DNA of 64,000 nt. Origin: Euptelea pleiosperma. Its lineage: Eukaryota > Streptophyta > Magnoliopsida > Ranunculales > Eupteleaceae. A model generated the notes under the pieces. The model was not told the origin of the DNA. It made no database searches and saw only the letters and a program-made list of their open reading frames with translations. Positions 63,440 to 64,000 of this stretch are shown piece by piece. The stretch covers positions 26,587,751-26,651,750 of the forward strand of contig CM068543.1 of the NCBI GenBank assembly GCA_035048495.1. Direction: 5' to 3'. The position numbers and the translations under genes were made by a program. Numbering within the stretch: the stretch's first letter is position 1; the number at the start of each line of letters is the position of its first letter.

Positions 63440-64000
63440 GACGCATAACCTTTTTTTTCCTTAGAGGCTCCCCACCAAAATTGATTTGTCAATTTATCCA
63501 TCTCAGAACAATTGCATTAATTAGGTCGGGATTGCCATGATCAATGATTTGATAAGAGTTGTTTTCCCCTCTCCAGATAGACATTTTGCACGTCATCCTG
63601 TGGTGAGCTGTTTGATACGATCAACACAACTATGAACCGCCTGAGATCGAGATTTCCCTACAAACAAGGGAGAGCCCAAGTATTTTTCAGAAATGCGCAT
63701 ATTTTTTTATCCGGGCAATAATAACAAGGGCTTTTCTTTGTCAACGATGAAGGTTTGGGCTGAATTGAATCCCTGATTTCTCAAAGTTAATTTGTTCCCT
63801 GGACATTTAGCAGAATTGACCCAAGAGATCACAGAGAGAACGTGCTTCCACTAGATTAGCACGGCAGAATAGCATACAGTCATCTGCAAAGAACAGGTGG
63901 GAAATAGGATGAAGTTGAAAGCGTGTCATGAAAAACATGGCAACAATTGATATTTTTACCCTTCTCAAGCTGTCAACATAATTGTAAACAGCGAACGTAG
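63440..64000 (-). pseudogene. L1-type LINE reverse transcriptase fragment
   Basis: On the minus strand, 'PISHLFFADDCMLFCRANL' (63910-63850) is the catalytic FADD block of plant L1-type non-LTR retrotransposons. It is followed by 'INFEKSGIQFSPNLHR' and 'LGLSLVCREISI', the palm-thumb continuation. Stops interrupt it. It runs off the right end of the window. It lies against the broken N-terminus of the SIRE envelope-position ORF. Confidence 0.82.

Overview
The window reads as AT-rich, transposon-filled nuclear DNA from a flowering plant. It carries one apparently intact host gene, a plant-type cytochrome P450 (CYP736A-like, CYP71 clan) with one intron. It also carries broken pieces of two other plant genes, ureidoglycolate amidohydrolase (UAH) and GDP-mannose pyrophosphorylase (GMPP). 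Everything else I can classify is transposable-element sequence. The large SIRE-type Copia elements and long-LTR Athila-like Gypsy elements suggest a non-grass angiosperm, but I cannot name the species.

Layout. 1-17850: an old Athila-like Gypsy element (gag and protease remnants at 199-2660, 3' region and LTR at 12617-16600). It was invaded by a SIRE-type Copia element (4131-12611, minus strand, 5-bp target duplication TTGAG) and by a solo LTR of the same Copia family inside its own LTR (13508-15127, duplication AAAAT). An inverted second Gypsy LTR copy follows (16650-17850). 17851-28620: a 10.8-kb near-perfect palindrome bounded by CACTA-type termini. Each 5.3-kb arm holds a promoter-like end, six or more UAH exons with their introns and one GMPP exon; the 200-bp centre holds CACTA-like subterminal repeats. 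28621-31158: a third Gypsy LTR copy. 31159-37000: small elements, a CACTA transposase fragment with its terminus, a fourth Gypsy LTR copy and a second CACTA terminus. 37130-38512: a PIF/Harbinger-type element with TTA duplications. 38516-48600: two direct copies of a roughly 2-kb repeat bracket the P450 gene (41095-43874); several MITEs, a deleted Copia element and SIRE remnants lie among them. 48849-57316: a Copia LTR fragment, then a 5'-complete, 3'-truncated SIRE-type element (minus strand) with gag, protease, integrase, RT, RNase H and an envelope-position ORF that has its own promoter-like upstream region. 57335-64000: a foldback MITE, a 170-bp tandem repeat with Helitron-like ends, a third SIRE-type element (3' LTR and envelope-position ORF) and an L1-type LINE reverse-transcriptase fragment running off the right edge.

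How the parts relate. The TE genes are broken by stops, frameshifts or deletions; only the P450 looks able to make a full-length protein. The most unusual object is the palindromic CACTA-bounded gene-capture element. It has a promoter-like sequence at each end pointing inwards, so a read-through transcript would fold into a very long hairpin matching host UAH and GMPP. A second theme is that the Copia LTRs carry, just upstream of their TATA boxes, dense arrays of palindromic sites sharing a TCGA core but differing in flanks between subfamilies.
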